Assembly: GCA_013399305.1 (NCBI GenBank)
Contig: VXAI01000046.1
Coordinates: forward strand, 743,340 to 807,339
Reading direction: 5' to 3'
DNA from: Rostratula benghalensis
Taxonomy: Eukaryota > Chordata > Aves > Charadriiformes > Rostratulidae
DNA length: 64,000 nt
Under the pieces are notes generated by a model, which worked only from the letters and a program-made list of their open reading frames with translations, did not search any database and was not told the DNA's origin. A program made the position numbers and the translations under genes. Positions 28,501 to 39,194 of this stretch are shown piece by piece; positions within the stretch are counted from its first letter, which is position 1; each line of letters begins with the position of its first letter.

Positions 28501-30584
28501 ACTACTGTCATTAATGTCAGTGTAACTCAGCACCCTGCGCTGTGGACCCTACCAGGAAAAGTTCACTTGAAGGTCTACAGAGACGATATGGCAGAAGAAA
28601 CTATATTTATAGAACGCGAAGTACTCCTATGCTAGCCTGTTTTTTCCCTCCCTCCACAGAAATCAAAATTACCAAGCCAAAAATAAAGGAATTAATGTTA
28701 ATTTTTTATACAGCACAGAGAATGTGTATAAAGTTTCAGGATAGTACTAGCGTGATTCATATTCCTAAGCAATCATTGCAAGTCCTGCCAGGCAATCCTT
28801 TTGCCAGCTTTTTAAGTTACAAAATACCATGTTCTAATGATTATCAAACAATTGTTTGCACATAATTCTTAGAGAAGAGCAGTATTTTTGGAAACAATAC
28901 TTTCTGGTTTGCTTGTAATCATTACTCATGGACAATCTTAAAAACACAGTTCACGTTACATTGAGATCTCACTATGAAAAGATTAATTCAAGACTACTTC
29001 AGTATTGAATTAAAAGCTGGTGAATGACTGCCTGAACAGTTCCCTGAAAAGGATATTGTGAGAAGGAAAGCAGCTTAGATACAGTAAAACTCATCAACTA
29101 TGTTAACAATTAGTTACGTGACTTTGCAAGAGCCAAATCTTGATTAAAACTTTTCATTAAAAGTCAATTAATGGAGCCCACAGCATATCAGCTAACAGAC
29201 TCACTGAACTCAAAGTATTACTGTAACCAGGTAGGCATCTCTGAAGGGCCTGCAACAAGGACTTCCAGGCACATTTCATATATAGCAGCCTAGGCAATGA
29301 TACATAATCTCTATCAGAAGTCTCTGACTGCCACAGGTGTCTGTGAATTAGCAAGCACTAAGGAGCAAAGGTTATGGTTAAAGAGTTGATTTGAACCACC
29401 TGGCTAAACAATCAGCTCACAGGGAACACGGGTACCTTATCTTACTTTCTTACTCAAAGCTCCTTACCAACAACAGGACTGTAAAAGCTGGTGGTGTCAC
29501 TATACCCGAATGTAGAGGAAATTTCAGGTTCCTAACCTCTGCAGTGCTTTATTTAAAGCAAAGGCTTCTGCTCAAGAGAGGCGTAAGCAGGCATAAATGT
29601 ACTTGCCTCAAGAAGTCAAAGCACAGGTAATGGTAATAGGAAAGGCATCCTTTAAAAGATAGTGGGAGTGAAGGGATCAAGCTAACAGCCCACCTAAGTC
29701 AATAAAGCTCTGAATACACAAGGACCAAGTTGGTTAGTCTTTAAAACTTAACCTTAGTTGAGCTTTAGTAGGAATACTGCAAAAACTTTCCAAATATCTT
29801 CACTCTTTAGCATTACACTTCAAGACAGTTTTTTAATAAATAACTTAAAGGTTACAGATACTAGCCTAGCTTATTACCACATAAGATTTTTCACTACTTA
29901 CTCTAAGTTCTTGTGTAACAGGTAGTCATAACCATTATTTGGGTTACTTCAGGATGAATGCTATAATCAGTCACCCCAAGTCAATTACTGAAGACAGACC
30001 AGCATCAGCTGCTAAACCTCAGCTTTTCCCCAATCCGGCATCGACGTGTTTTCCAGGCACCGCATCCCCCATCACCCCGGGACGTTACACACACCCGGCG
30101 GCCGCAGTGCCCCGCCAGGGGAGCTGCGTTTGCAGCACACAGCTCGAAGTCCCAGCCGCCGGGCAACCCGCGCCAAGCGACACCGACACTCGGACGCGGT
30201 GCCAAGCACCACCAACTACGGGGCAACTCACAGAAACCCCCAGAGAAGCCCCTCTGCCGCGGAGATCCCGCGCCTCCTGCCCTACGCCGCCTCCCCTCCC
30301 CGCACAATTTTTCCCACTCGAGGACGCCAACAAGCCAGACCTCCTTAGAGCCCCGTCCAGCGAGAGGACGGGCTGCCCGGAGCAGGCGGCCGAGGAGCGA
30401 AGCCGCCCTGTTCCGCCCGCGGAGACCACCGGGCCGGTCTGCGCCCCGGGCCGGCTCCGCTCCACACACACACGCCGGCGCCGATTACACAACCACCCCC
30501 TCGCCGCGGCCGCTTCCCGGCGCGGCGTGGGGAAACTAGGCGGCAGGACCCCCACCCCGCGGCCCGGCCCAGCCCCGCGCCTAC

Positions 30585-30780
30585 CATCGCGGCTCCTCGG
30601 CGCTCCGCCGCCCGCCGCTCTCCTCAGACAGGCCGGCGCCCGCTGCGGATGGAGGAGGGGGAGGAGGCACAGAGCGGCCCGCCCTCCCCGCGCGCGCAGC
30701 CCGCCGCCGGGGAGGGGCGAGCCGGAGCGGCCCCGCGAGCGTTGGGGCTCGCGGCTGCCCCGCGCCAGGCCGCGAGGGCG
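30585..30780 (-). CDS. MYO1E: Inferred first exon of MYO1E: 5' UTR plus start codon
   Basis: On the minus strand, a GC-rich leader ends with gccgcgATG at 30,587-30,585, and the next bases are gtaggc, a plausible splice donor. Only the start codon would be coded here; the second codon (GGx, Gly in the vertebrate MYO1E start MGSK, known from the family) would come from exon 2. MYO1E encodes a long-tailed class I myosin: motor head, IQ motif, basic TH1 membrane-binding tail, TH2 and SH3. It acts at the plasma membrane in endocytosis and in podocyte foot processes. Support comes from position: it is head to head with FAM81A, as in human. The upstream boundary (transcription start) is approximate. 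If the frame read on past 30,585 without splicing it would give a low-complexity Gly/Arg frame, so splicing is more likely. Confidence 0.45.
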
Positions 30781-30786
30781 ATGTGT

Positions 30787-30796
30787 CCATAAATGG
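30787..30796 (-). promoter_or_regulatory. CArG box (SRF site), perfect match
   Basis: CCATAAATGG fits the CC(A/T)6GG serum response element exactly. It lies about 200 bases upstream of the inferred MYO1E start codon, inside the CpG island, as the only AT-rich decamer for many bases on either side. SRF with MRTF cofactors controls many actin-cytoskeleton genes, which would suit a class I myosin. That this site acts on MYO1E is inference. The AT core could alternatively work as a weak TATA-like element. Confidence 0.55.
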
Positions 30797-31089
30797 CGAA
30801 ACTCGGCCGCTCAGGCAGCCAATAGCCGCGCGCGCCGCCGGTACCGTCATTCCCCGGGGGGAATCCCGGCGCGCGGGCGGCCCGTGCCCGGCCTGGGGAG
30901 GGGGGGACCCCGCGCCACGACGTGCGAGAGCGGAACCGCCCCAACCCTCCCCTGGCCCCGCCGCGGGAGAGCTCCGGCGGGAGCGTCTCGATCCACAGCA
31001 GACATCGAACGTGCCGGGCCTCTTCGATGCACCCCCGGTCACTTGACACACAACATCACGTTCGGCGTGTCCACCTGCTGGAGCCAAAC

Positions 31090-31880
31090 GGCTCTAGAGA
31101 GATCCGGACAGGCTGGGTGGATGGGCCGTGGCCAGTGGTACCAGGTTCAACAAGGCCAAGTGCCAGCTCCAGAACTTGGGTCACAACAAGCCCATGCAGC
31201 GCTACAGGCCTGGGGAAGAGTGGCTGGAGCTGCCCTGTGGAAAAGGACCTGGGGGTGCTGGCTGCCAACTGGCCGAACAGGAGCCAGCAGTGTGCCCAGG
31301 TGGCCAAGAAGGCCAACAGCATCCTGGCCAGTATCAGGAGTAACAATGTGGCCAGCAGGGCTGGGGCAGCGATTGTACCTCTGTACTTGGCACTGGTGAG
31401 GTCCTACCTAAAGCACTGTGTTCAGTTTTGGGGTCCTCACTACTAGAAAGATGTTGAGGTGCTGGAGTGTGTCCAGAGAAGGGCAACAGAACTGGTGAGG
31501 GGTCTGGAGCACAACTCTCACAAGGAAAGGCTGGAGAAAAGGAGGCCAAGGGAAGACCTTATCACTCTCTACAACTACCTGAAAGGAGGCTGTAGCAAGG
31601 TGGGGTGCAGTCACTTCTCCCAAGTAACAAGTGATAGGACAAGAGAAAACAGCCTCAGGTTGTGCCAGAGGAGGTTTATGATGGATATTAGGAAAAAATT
31701 TTTCATCAAAATGGTTGTCAAGCACTGGAACAGGCTGCTAGGAAGTGGTAGAGTTACAATTCCTGGAAGTATTTAAAAGACATTTAGATGTGGTTTAGTA
31801 GTGGTTTTGGCAGTGTTAGGTTAACAGTTGGACTCAATGCTCCTAAAGGACCCTTCCACCTATACGATTCTATGACTCTA
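31090..31880 (+). mobile_element. CR1 LINE, 5'-truncated, inactive
   Basis: The sequence carries the end of CR1 ORF2. Translated pieces such as RFNKAKC and [10 protein letters not shown] (about 31,130-31,230), then [27 protein letters not shown] and [10 protein letters not shown], then [21 protein letters not shown] and VVKHWNRLL, are typical of the CR1 reverse-transcriptase C-terminal region. The frame shifts near 31,230, an in-frame TAG lies at 31,444, and part of the usual '[17 protein letters not shown]' segment is missing. The element ends with the CR1-type tail (gacccttccacc...attctatgactctatg). It is non-autonomous and dead. Confidence 0.93.
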
Positions 31881-34800
31881 TGCACTGAAATGCTGAAAAT
31901 GGGTACTGAAAATACCCACAAATACAAAAATGCAAATGAAGCACTGGCCTGGCAGCTGGCATCTGTGCCACACACCCATATGTCTCTGAGCAGAACACAG
32001 TCAGTACAATTTCACGAGACTGTTTTCTAAGGCACCAAATAATTAAACCCGCCCGCAGCTGAGGATGGGTGTCCAGTGAGCAAACACTTCTCCTGGGGCT
32101 TGAAGCCTTGCTGTTAACTCTAATGGACTGATAACCACCAAGTCTAAACTAGAATATAAATAAAGCCCAAACAACCTAATCCTAACAGCCAGACCCTGCG
32201 GCATATGCAAATAGTCCTTCCAAACTAACTTGAAAAGCACTCCCAACAGATACAGTTCCCGTTTCTCATCATTAGATACTACTGGGTTTTGGTGTATCTC
32301 AGGCGATGAAGCACTACAAATTCAAATGACCTTTATGTGCTCAAGACAGAAATGGAACAAAACTTAAACTATTCATCTGGCTCCCTGTTAGGTCCCACAA
32401 ACTTTAATGGTTTGGACAGAACATGGCCCCTTAGGCATGTGTTATTCTTGGGTGCACCTCCTCAGCTCAGCAGGGTTTACACTGTATCGTTGCTGATCAC
32501 TTGAAGCTTGGGATCTCTACAGTGGGTTGCTTGGATGTCACTGATATCGACAGGAGGGGTAGGAAGTATTTTCACTGAGAAAGTAACTGAGTGGTAAATA
32601 TGAGCTGCAAGAGCTATTAAAGCAAATAATATATCTGATAGTGCTAAAAGTGAGCAGAACTTCACAGGAGACGAGTTTCACACTTTGGTTTCTAGCAGAA
32701 GGTAAATAATGGTAGTTTTGTGGAAACAGGATAGTTTTCCTAGTAGTTCATTTGAACATAGAAACATTACACAAAATTAAAAGACTGTGGTAAAAGTGGT
32801 GAAAAAAGCCCTGTAAGAATCCAGAGAGCATATATAGAGCTGACAAAGAAAGAGGACCTATACAGGTTTTGTAGTTCTTTCTATTTGCTTTGGATATGGG
32901 TCTTTTTAAACGTCCAGGTTCATTTTCTTAAGACATAGACATATGTGTGTGTGTTTACATACATACAAACATCTTTATAACAAGTTATGAAAAAAGCAGA
33001 GAAACCAGGTTGTGGAAGAAGAGTAACAAAGTGCATTCACATTTGATAGCTAAATGAGAAACTCGTCCTGAGTTTGCTGTGTTTTACATGGGCTACTGGG
33101 GTCCATCTACACTAGGGGGACTAGAAGATAACTTTCAACAAAAATTTTAGGGCTGAAGGACTCAGTGCTCTATGTCTGCACAGACCCTTGCTAAGCAGTG
33201 TGCACCAAGCATCGTTTAATTCACAATGAACTCTTTTTGTGCTTTTAAACATAGTAATATAATTCTGCTTATTTTAATGATAAACATCTAATTCCCATGC
33301 TGACTATATTAAGTGAATGATACTTATCCAACATCCATGTTCCCAAGCAAGGGAAGACATTTCCCTTTGAACATGAGTGGCGGAGTGCCTGAACGGTCAG
33401 CATGCCTGGCCTCCTCCAGCCAATCATGTAAAATAGTCATCTCTGAGAGCAGAACCCACATTTTCATCTTGAGGAGCTCCAGCAGAGTAAAAAGGAATCT
33501 CGGTACTTTTTAATGATGCACTAAACTTAGCAGTGGTGACACTTTTGTCACAAAATGCATATGCACAGGTTACCTTTAAAAGAGCTAACTTTAAAAGACT
33601 TAAGAAAAATCCCCCTGCATTGTTTTTTTCAGTGCACGTATTGTCCGACAGTGCTGTTAATAACACCTACTGCCTCACACACAGAAGTGCTAACATCAAG
33701 AATTAATTTGAGGATATTTTCTGGCTGTGAGCAGTTGGAGTGCTTGATCCACCTGACATTGATCACCCGCGCTAAGCTGCAGGACAACATCCAAGGCCAA
33801 GCTTTGCTTCAGTGCCCAAGGAGGTTTATTGCCTTAGCATTCGGGGCTTACTTCAAAGGGGGGGGAGGCTCAGCGTGTATGGGAGTGACTGCAGCCTCTC
33901 TGCCCCCTGCCAATTTGGAGCCACCCCACACCGGGCAGTGCCACAAGAGAGAAGTTGTGGTTGGTAACACACACACATCTGTTTCCAGTACCCACCGCCT
34001 GAGTGGCACCGTGTGACAGCACCAGGTGCCGGGCCAGGGCTGAAAAGTGTAAAGACTAAACTGTCTGAAGAAACCCCGTGATCCTTACCTTTGGAAATGC
34101 CACAGAAAACAACCTTCCCTTGCTCTCCATTCCAAAATCATCATTGTGGCTTCAGAAAGAAATAACTCTTTGGAGAAGTCCGTGAATCTGGAAAAGATCA
34201 GAAATTTTAATGAAATAAGCACTGCTCTGACTCCTTTCTAATTGGTTAAAACTGACAGCAAAGAAAAAAAAAAGCATTACTGCTTTTGTCTTGCTTACAA
34301 AATATACTTAGAGTAAGTTTTATAAGCTGTATTATTTATCTTCTGATGATCAGAATAATTTAATTAATAAGGTAATTACTGCCTGAAAGCCACTAAAATG
34401 AGGCTTAATACCTCTAACAAGACATCATACTTATAGTTAGAAAACCACACAATCTGGCATTTCTTAGAAAGATGAAGGATTTCTGTCACAGAAAACCAAA
34501 TAGTATAAAATCAAAGGATCTTTAAAACTTTAATGCAATTTTTGTTGTATCTGCTTTCCAAAGAATAAACAGCCACTATAATCTTAACATTTTCTGCTAA
34601 AATGCAGATGGCTACATTCTGCCTTCAGTTACATTCAGTAAATGTGGAATTCTACTTACAGAAAATAAAAAATGGATTTGGCAATTTCCTCATGTGAAAT
34701 GTAGGAAGGAACAAAACAGCATGTATAAAACAAATTACTTCAATGATAAGGCCAGATTTCTATGTTGGGAAAGAATATAATCATTTCAGCTTTCTTTCAA

Positions 34801-35330
34801 GTGCCTTTCTGTGCATCTAACACAACATCTCCCTTCTTTCCTCTCTTTTGTTGGCCTTAAATCAGAGCAACATACCTGTTAAGGAAACATGCTTATTAGC
34901 ATGCTCAACATTTCCATTTAAAACATCACTACAATAAAAAGTACAGTAAACAAAGTCAACAGCCCTTTTTCACCCACTGCTTTGGGGTTGGGTTTTTTTA
35001 ATAAAAGGAAAAACAGCATGTGGCTTTTTTACTCTGGATCTGATTAAGAGAAGCCTCAGACATAAGAGGTACTCAGAATTCATAGAGTTGAGTTTTTCTC
35101 CAACTGCAAACCAAAATGTATGAATAATGTTGTCATTTGCAAGGCTGGTATAAATCTGGAAAAAGTCCACAAGGACTTGGTAACTGAGGAGTTTCGCCTC
35201 CTGTGTTTCTGTGACTGACTTCAGTTAAGTTATGCAGGCTCACTTCAACAAAAGTGGAAGGATTCTATTGTTTTTTCTTCAGAGGGAATTTTTTTTAACA
35301 TTGCACAAGCTTTTAAGATCAAAACTTTAT
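31881..35330. other. Intergenic spacer between the two divergent promoters
   Basis: AT-rich sequence with no coding exon recognised. The frame at 33,555-34,016 (153 codons, starting from a non-ATG codon) has no domain and no splice support. A short (TG)n run is present near 32,944. A 9-base run of G's at 33,858 follows a GC-richer patch (33,720-34,030) that I could not assign to any repeat. Confidence 0.5.
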
Positions 35331-35334
35331 GTTA

Positions 35335-35447
35335 TGGTGAGCAACCTGATCTAACATCGACAGTAGCCCTGCTTTGAGCAGGAAGTTGGACCAGACTCCC
35401 TTCTGAGGTCCCTCCCAGACTAAATTGCTCCATTCTGTAATTCTATG
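35335..35447 (+). mobile_element. CR1 3'-end fragment
   Basis: It contains the CR1 tail words 'agcaacctgatcta', 'gctttgagcaggaagttggaccaga', 'gaggtccctcccag' and the terminal 'ttctgtaattctatg'. Only the 3'-most part of the LINE is present, a common fate of CR1 in birds. Confidence 0.9.
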
Positions 35448-35524
35448 TTATTTTAAAAGGGTGCTTCATTCACAATTTAGGGAGTTAAACACTCCAGAAT
35501 AAATTAACATTATTGTTGACATTG

Positions 35525-35765
35525 TGCCTTAATTAAGGAGAGGTTCAGATGAGGTATAAGGAAAAGGTCCTTGCCTCAGTGGCCATTTAAGCATGGGACC
35601 AGGGGTGGGCACACTCTATCCTTGATGGTTGTCATGAGTAAGCTAGGGAAAACCCTCAACCACTGCATCTGGCTTTATCCGTGACCTTACCTGGAGCAGG
35701 AGGTTGGCCAAGCGTCCTTCTGATGTGCATTCTAACCTGAATTACCCCACAATCCTGTGACTCTC
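35525..35765 (+). mobile_element. CR1 3'-end fragment, older copy
   Basis: This is a diverged copy of the same family: 'gaggttcagatgaggtataaggaaaaggtccttgcct', 'ggagcaggaggttggccaa' and 'tgcattctaacctgaattaccccacaatcctgtgactc' match the CR1 3' region with many substitutions. It has the same orientation as the fragment just upstream but is clearly older. Confidence 0.75.
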
Positions 35766-36602
35766 AGCTGGTTACTATCCCATTTTTAAAGCACCTATGG
35801 CATGTTTTGTTTCTAGACTGATCCTTTGATGTGGGAATTACTTTAAAATAAACAGGTCAAAGTGTGGATTCAGACTCCACCTTGCTTTTCACAATACTCT
35901 ATGTACACAATAACACTTAGCCTTCACGTCTGCCAGATACCCAGTCCTGCAACCATTTTGCCCATACACCACTATGGGATGTAGTACATATTTTAACCAG
36001 AGACATTCTGCTATTTCAGTGAGCTAATGCAGTAAGGTTTGTCTCCGGTTTCACTTACCCTTTGTTTACACAAGGTGGTTGTACCAAAGTCCAAAGCCTG
36101 ATACAAGCAGGAAACAAAAGCAACAGCAGACACACCTTCTGTGGACTTTGTTCTTCCAGTCATACTTTCTCTTAGCTCATACGCCTCTGCTGGGCAAACG
36201 GACAGATCATCTTTTCTGAGATATATGCTGTTTTACTGAAGCTACATGTTAGCTCTTGTCTAAAAACACAACCCAGAAATCTTACAAATAAAACTATTAG
36301 TGATTTTAAGAGGCTTGCATTATCTCAGCACTTGTTATCTGCTCTGGGAAAGCCCATGTTCTGAGTCAGGCTCACAGCCCTTCGGCTCCACCAGAAATCC
36401 CGAGCAGCTGCTGCTTTGGCCACCGCTGAACTTTCTGTCCGGACCCCGAGGGTTTTGCCGGGTGCATCGGTGTGTCCCCCCCGCGCCCAACACCGCGATC
36501 CCTGGGGGGCCGGTGCGGGTCGTTCCGTTCACACCCACCCCCCGGCAATACCTGCGGGGCGCGGGGACTAACGGGGAAGGGGGGAATATCCCCGCCCCGC
36601 GC

Positions 36603-36616
36603 GTTGCCATGGTGAC
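36603..36616 (+). promoter_or_regulatory. X-box-like RFX binding site plus extra half-site
   Basis: GTTGCCATGGTGAC is an inverted repeat of the RFX half-site GTTGCC with a 2-base spacer; the second half (GGTGAC) differs by one base from GGCAAC. A further exact half-site, GGCAAC, follows at 36,625-36,630. RFX factors drive many ciliary and some neuronal genes. That RFX regulates FAM81A is inference from motif and position. Confidence 0.55.
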
Positions 36617-36699
36617 GGCGTCCTGGCAACGGCTCCCGCTCCCGCAGCCCGGCCTGCGGCCGCCCCGCTCCGCGCAGCCGGAGGGCCGCCGCGCCGCCG

Positions 36700-36856
36700 A
36701 CCGACCCGCCGACCGACGGACGGGAATCCCGGCCGCGGAAGGGCGGTCCCGGCGCCCGGCAAGAGGCTGCTGTGGCAGCGGCAGCGCGCTACGAGCGGGC
36801 GCAGCCGGGATGCGGGGGAGAGAGGGGCAGCCCTGTCCTGCCCGCAGCCAGCACTG
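36700..36856 (+). other. FAM81A: FAM81A exon 1 (5' UTR), start approximate
   Basis: The 3' boundary is set by the donor CACTG|gtgagt. The transcription start is not visible, and 36,700 is only a nominal left edge inside the CpG island. The exon is noncoding for FAM81A: it joins the 21-base leader of exon 2 (40,589-40,609). It contains an upstream ATG at 36,810, listed separately. Confidence 0.55.
36810..36856 (+). promoter_or_regulatory. Upstream ORF in the FAM81A leader, stop created by splicing
   Basis: An ATG at 36,810-36,812 opens 15 codons (MRGREGQPCPARSQH). The exon ends with TG, and the first base of exon 2 is A, so splicing creates a TGA stop exactly across the exon junction. If exon 1 includes this ATG, it is an upstream ORF that could lower FAM81A translation. 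Unspliced RNA would read TGG and then stop at 36,858-36,860. Confidence 0.45.
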
Positions 36857-36913
36857 GTGAGTCTGTCCCAGCGCTGTCCCTCCGTGTTGCATGGCCATCG
36901 AGCGGTGTCTGCG

Positions 36914-36938
36914 CTGTCCTGTCCTGTCCTGTCCTGTC
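36914..36938. repeat. (CTGTC)5 microsatellite
   Basis: Five perfect copies of CTGTC just downstream of the FAM81A exon 1 donor. The pentanucleotide tract is short and may vary between individuals. Confidence 0.9.
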
Positions 36939-37521
36939 AGCTCTCGCACATCCCTGTCACCACAGCCACCGCTGCGTGTGTCAGTGGCCCTTCCACGGAG
37001 GAGCGCGGTGGGCCCCTCAGGGGCGGCCTGCGCAGCAGAGCTGCCGGCCAGCTCGGGGCACCCACACAGCATGGCAGCGACACAGATCCCAAACCTGAGC
37101 ACCTGAGCCATCAGACCTATTTCTTGAGAGAATCCTTGGAATGGGCCCCAAGCTGTGCCAGCACGGTCACCCCTCTCCCACGGTCACCTCTTCCTCACCT
37201 CTCTCCCTGCACTCCATGTTCATCCGTGTTCACCAAATGTCACAGCAGTGCAAGAGGGGGTCTGCCAGGGTTTGTTTTGTGTGACTCCCTGACTCAGTCG
37301 GGTTTCGACTGGTGTTTATGCTGAGTTGTGACACAGGGACTTTTTCCACTTACTCCAAAACGTTGCCCTGAAGTGCTTCATAGTCACAGCAGGATCCTGC
37401 GGCTCCCGGGGCGGTGCTGTCATACACTCCTTGTATAGCAACAAAAGCAGTTTCTATTTTAAGAAGAAAAGAGTGATTAAAGTGTTTGCCTAGGCAGGTA
37501 TTTCAGTCTGCTTTGATTCCC

Positions 37522-37640
37522 GTGTGACTTGTGGCAAGTCACATACCCCCCTCCCCCGTGCTTCACTTCCCTACGTAAGGAAAATATTTTCAGGGATAAT
37601 AATGCTTTCCTAACCCACAGGCATACTGTGAGAATGTGAA
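37522..37640 (+). mobile_element. MIR SINE remnant
   Basis: The order 'gtgacttgtggcaagtcacat ... cccccgtgcttcacttccctacgtaaggaaaat...cagggataataatgctt...cctaaccca...gcatactgtgagaatgtg' follows the MIR core consensus (gaccttgggcaagtcac, tgcctcagtttcc, aaaatggggataataata, gttgtgaggat). It is an ancient, inactive SINE, with divergence consistent with pre-avian age. Confidence 0.7.
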
Positions 37641-39194
37641 AAAGCAACTACTACACATAGGTTATAATGGAAGATGGAGAACTGAACGCTACAGATGCAA
37701 TTATCCTTCAGAACAGGAGAAATGGAGAACCTGCAGAAAACAAACCTGCAAGGCAGTCTGCTCAAGTGGGGAAGGGATGCCTCAGTACAAAGAGCAAGGA
37801 GTGAATGTTGCACCACTGAAAGTGTTCCTTCAGCATGTCCCATGTATGATTTTTTTTCCCCAAGCTTTTACATGTCTGATGTCAGTGACTAAAAGAAATG
37901 ATAAAGACGTACTCCACCTTTATATGGAAAAGCTGCCTTATGTATGAAGTGAGCTGTTGTTATTTTTGGCCATCAGGCATACCATCTACAACTGAGAAAA
38001 ACCTTCATCTCATCTGTGTGACAAGTATATTGGGAATATTCAGTAAATTAAATCAATCAACCAAAATTAACAGTGTTAATATATCATAATTTAAATGGCT
38101 ACAGCAGTATCAAGCCAGAGACAACATCATTTTTTAAAAAAATAGTTAAGCACCTGAGGGCAGTATTTCAAGTGGTATCTAAGTTGATCCCTGTTTACTG
38201 CCATTAAAATCAGAGCTATGTAAAATTACATTCCTCTGAATCTAGGCATCAGAACCTCTTATTTCTCCTTCCCTCTTATATTTGTTAGTCTAAACTGGTA
38301 TTACACAAACTCATAGAGAGGGAATTTGTCATTAGTTCTGTCAGCTACCTGTTATTGTTTGCCGCAAATACCTCCAAACTGCAGAAAAGTTTTGTACAGC
38401 TGCTGAACAAGATCTTAACACATCCCTTCTGGATGTTGCATCAGGTCAAGAAATCGGATAATTGACGCTGAGATACCTCCCTGTGTACTGAGTGATGTGC
38501 TTAAGGAAGCAATATCAAGTGAATGAGAAGCCCATCTGTGTAACTTTTGTTTCATGCATTCAACTTCTCCAGACATTTGCATTTAGCTGCAGGGCTAATG
38601 GTAGTCTGGCAGAAAAAGTAAACACTTCAAGCGATCCTATGCTTACTCTGCTACAACTATTTTTTTTCAATCGATAATAAATGGATACTGAAACCCAGAA
38701 GATTAAAAGACTTGAGTCAAGGGTTTTTCTGGTAGGCTAGTTTTTATAAGGTATATTTCACTAAGAAACTCCTAACTGTACAGACTTTAATATTTGTTCT
38801 TCGTTTTTCTAGGTAGCACCCAGCGCTTTGCTGCTGTGATACACATTGCTCTTCTTAACTCAGTGGGATATTCCTGTGTTTATAGTTAAATTGTGTTTAA
38901 ATGCGTCACTGCATCAAGATCATTAAAATGTGTTATGGCTCAGAGCACTAAGGGTAAATGAGCTCAGACCTATTGAGAACTGGCTGCTCAGTTACTGCAC
39001 TACCACGTGGTGCAGCCAGGAGGGACGCCTTGCAGAGCAGTGGCATTGCTTAAAATAAAATAAAAATTAAAAAAAACCCCAAACCCTAACCACGAAACTA
39101 CAAGGGTAAGGAACAGATTCCAGGACTGGACATTGAGTGTCTGCACAGAATTTTTCAATGCCAAGTCATCATAATGATATCAAGCCCTTATCCC

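Larger units (their letters stand above)
7749..29930. other. Gene-free stretch (inferred intron)
   Basis: About 22 kb of AT-rich sequence. Open frames are short, lack conserved motifs and show no consistent splice-site pairing on either strand. I saw no CR1 3' end, LTR, tRNA or rRNA. Poly-A tracts, a purine-rich run and a small tandem repeat are listed separately. Conserved noncoding enhancers of MYO1E could lie here but cannot be recognised without alignment. Confidence 0.4.
1..30584 (-). other. MYO1E: Inferred first intron of MYO1E (minus strand)
   Basis: No long open frame, recognised domain or MYO1E coding exon was found by eye in this 30-kb stretch on either strand. It lies immediately downstream, on the minus strand, of an apparent CpG-island first exon whose start codon abuts a GT splice donor (30,585/30,584). 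In human, MYO1E is the head-to-head neighbour of FAM81A and has a very long gene body, so a long intron 1 is expected here. The assignment is an inference: no exon 2 of MYO1E (the myosin head N-terminus) was seen, so it should lie left of the window if the call is right. Confidence 0.45.
30020..31060. promoter_or_regulatory. MYO1E: CpG island, inferred MYO1E promoter
   Basis: About 1 kb of strongly GC-rich sequence dense in CpG, with several GC-box-like GGGGAGGGGC/GGGCGG words, in an otherwise AT-rich region. It surrounds the inferred minus-strand first exon and a CArG box. Long open frames run through it on both strands (one of 486 codons), but these are the usual consequence of low TAA/TAG/TGA frequency in GC-rich DNA and show no domain. 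The island ends abruptly on the right, at a CR1 insertion. Confidence 0.8.
36380..36860 (+). promoter_or_regulatory. FAM81A: CpG island, FAM81A promoter and 5' exon
   Basis: GC- and CpG-rich block ending at a strong donor (CACTG|gtgagt, 36,856/36,857). The donor orientation gives a plus-strand transcript, and the next compatible acceptor lies at 40,588, in front of the first FAM81A coding exon. An X-box-like RFX site lies at 36,603-36,616. Frames of 186 codons (plus) and 258 codons (minus) through the island are composition artefacts. Confidence 0.75.

Noticed and set aside
29939..31399. 486-codon plus-strand open frame
   Set aside because: It spans the CpG island and runs into the CR1 in a non-ORF2 frame. 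Composition is Arg/Pro/Ala-rich with no domain, as expected in GC-rich DNA where stops are rare.
31128..31776. Frames resembling reverse transcriptase
   Set aside because: These are pieces of a frameshifted, stop-containing CR1 ORF2, reported as a dead mobile element and not as a gene.
33555..34016. 153-codon plus-strand frame in the intergenic spacer
   Set aside because: Non-ATG start, G-homopolymer inside, no recognised motif; likely chance in a GC-richer patch.
36300..36860. 186-codon plus-strand frame through the FAM81A promoter
   Set aside because: No domain; it covers promoter sequence upstream of any plausible transcription start. Only its last 15 codons matter, as a uORF.
36335..37111. 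258-codon minus-strand open frame
   Set aside because: It overlaps the FAM81A CpG island, exon 1 and the pentanucleotide repeat. Low-complexity Gly/Arg/Pro composition and no homology recognised.
39072..39095. Telomere-like CCCCAAACCCTAACC
   Set aside because: Barely one and a half units next to an A-rich tract; no tandem array, so not an interstitial telomeric site.
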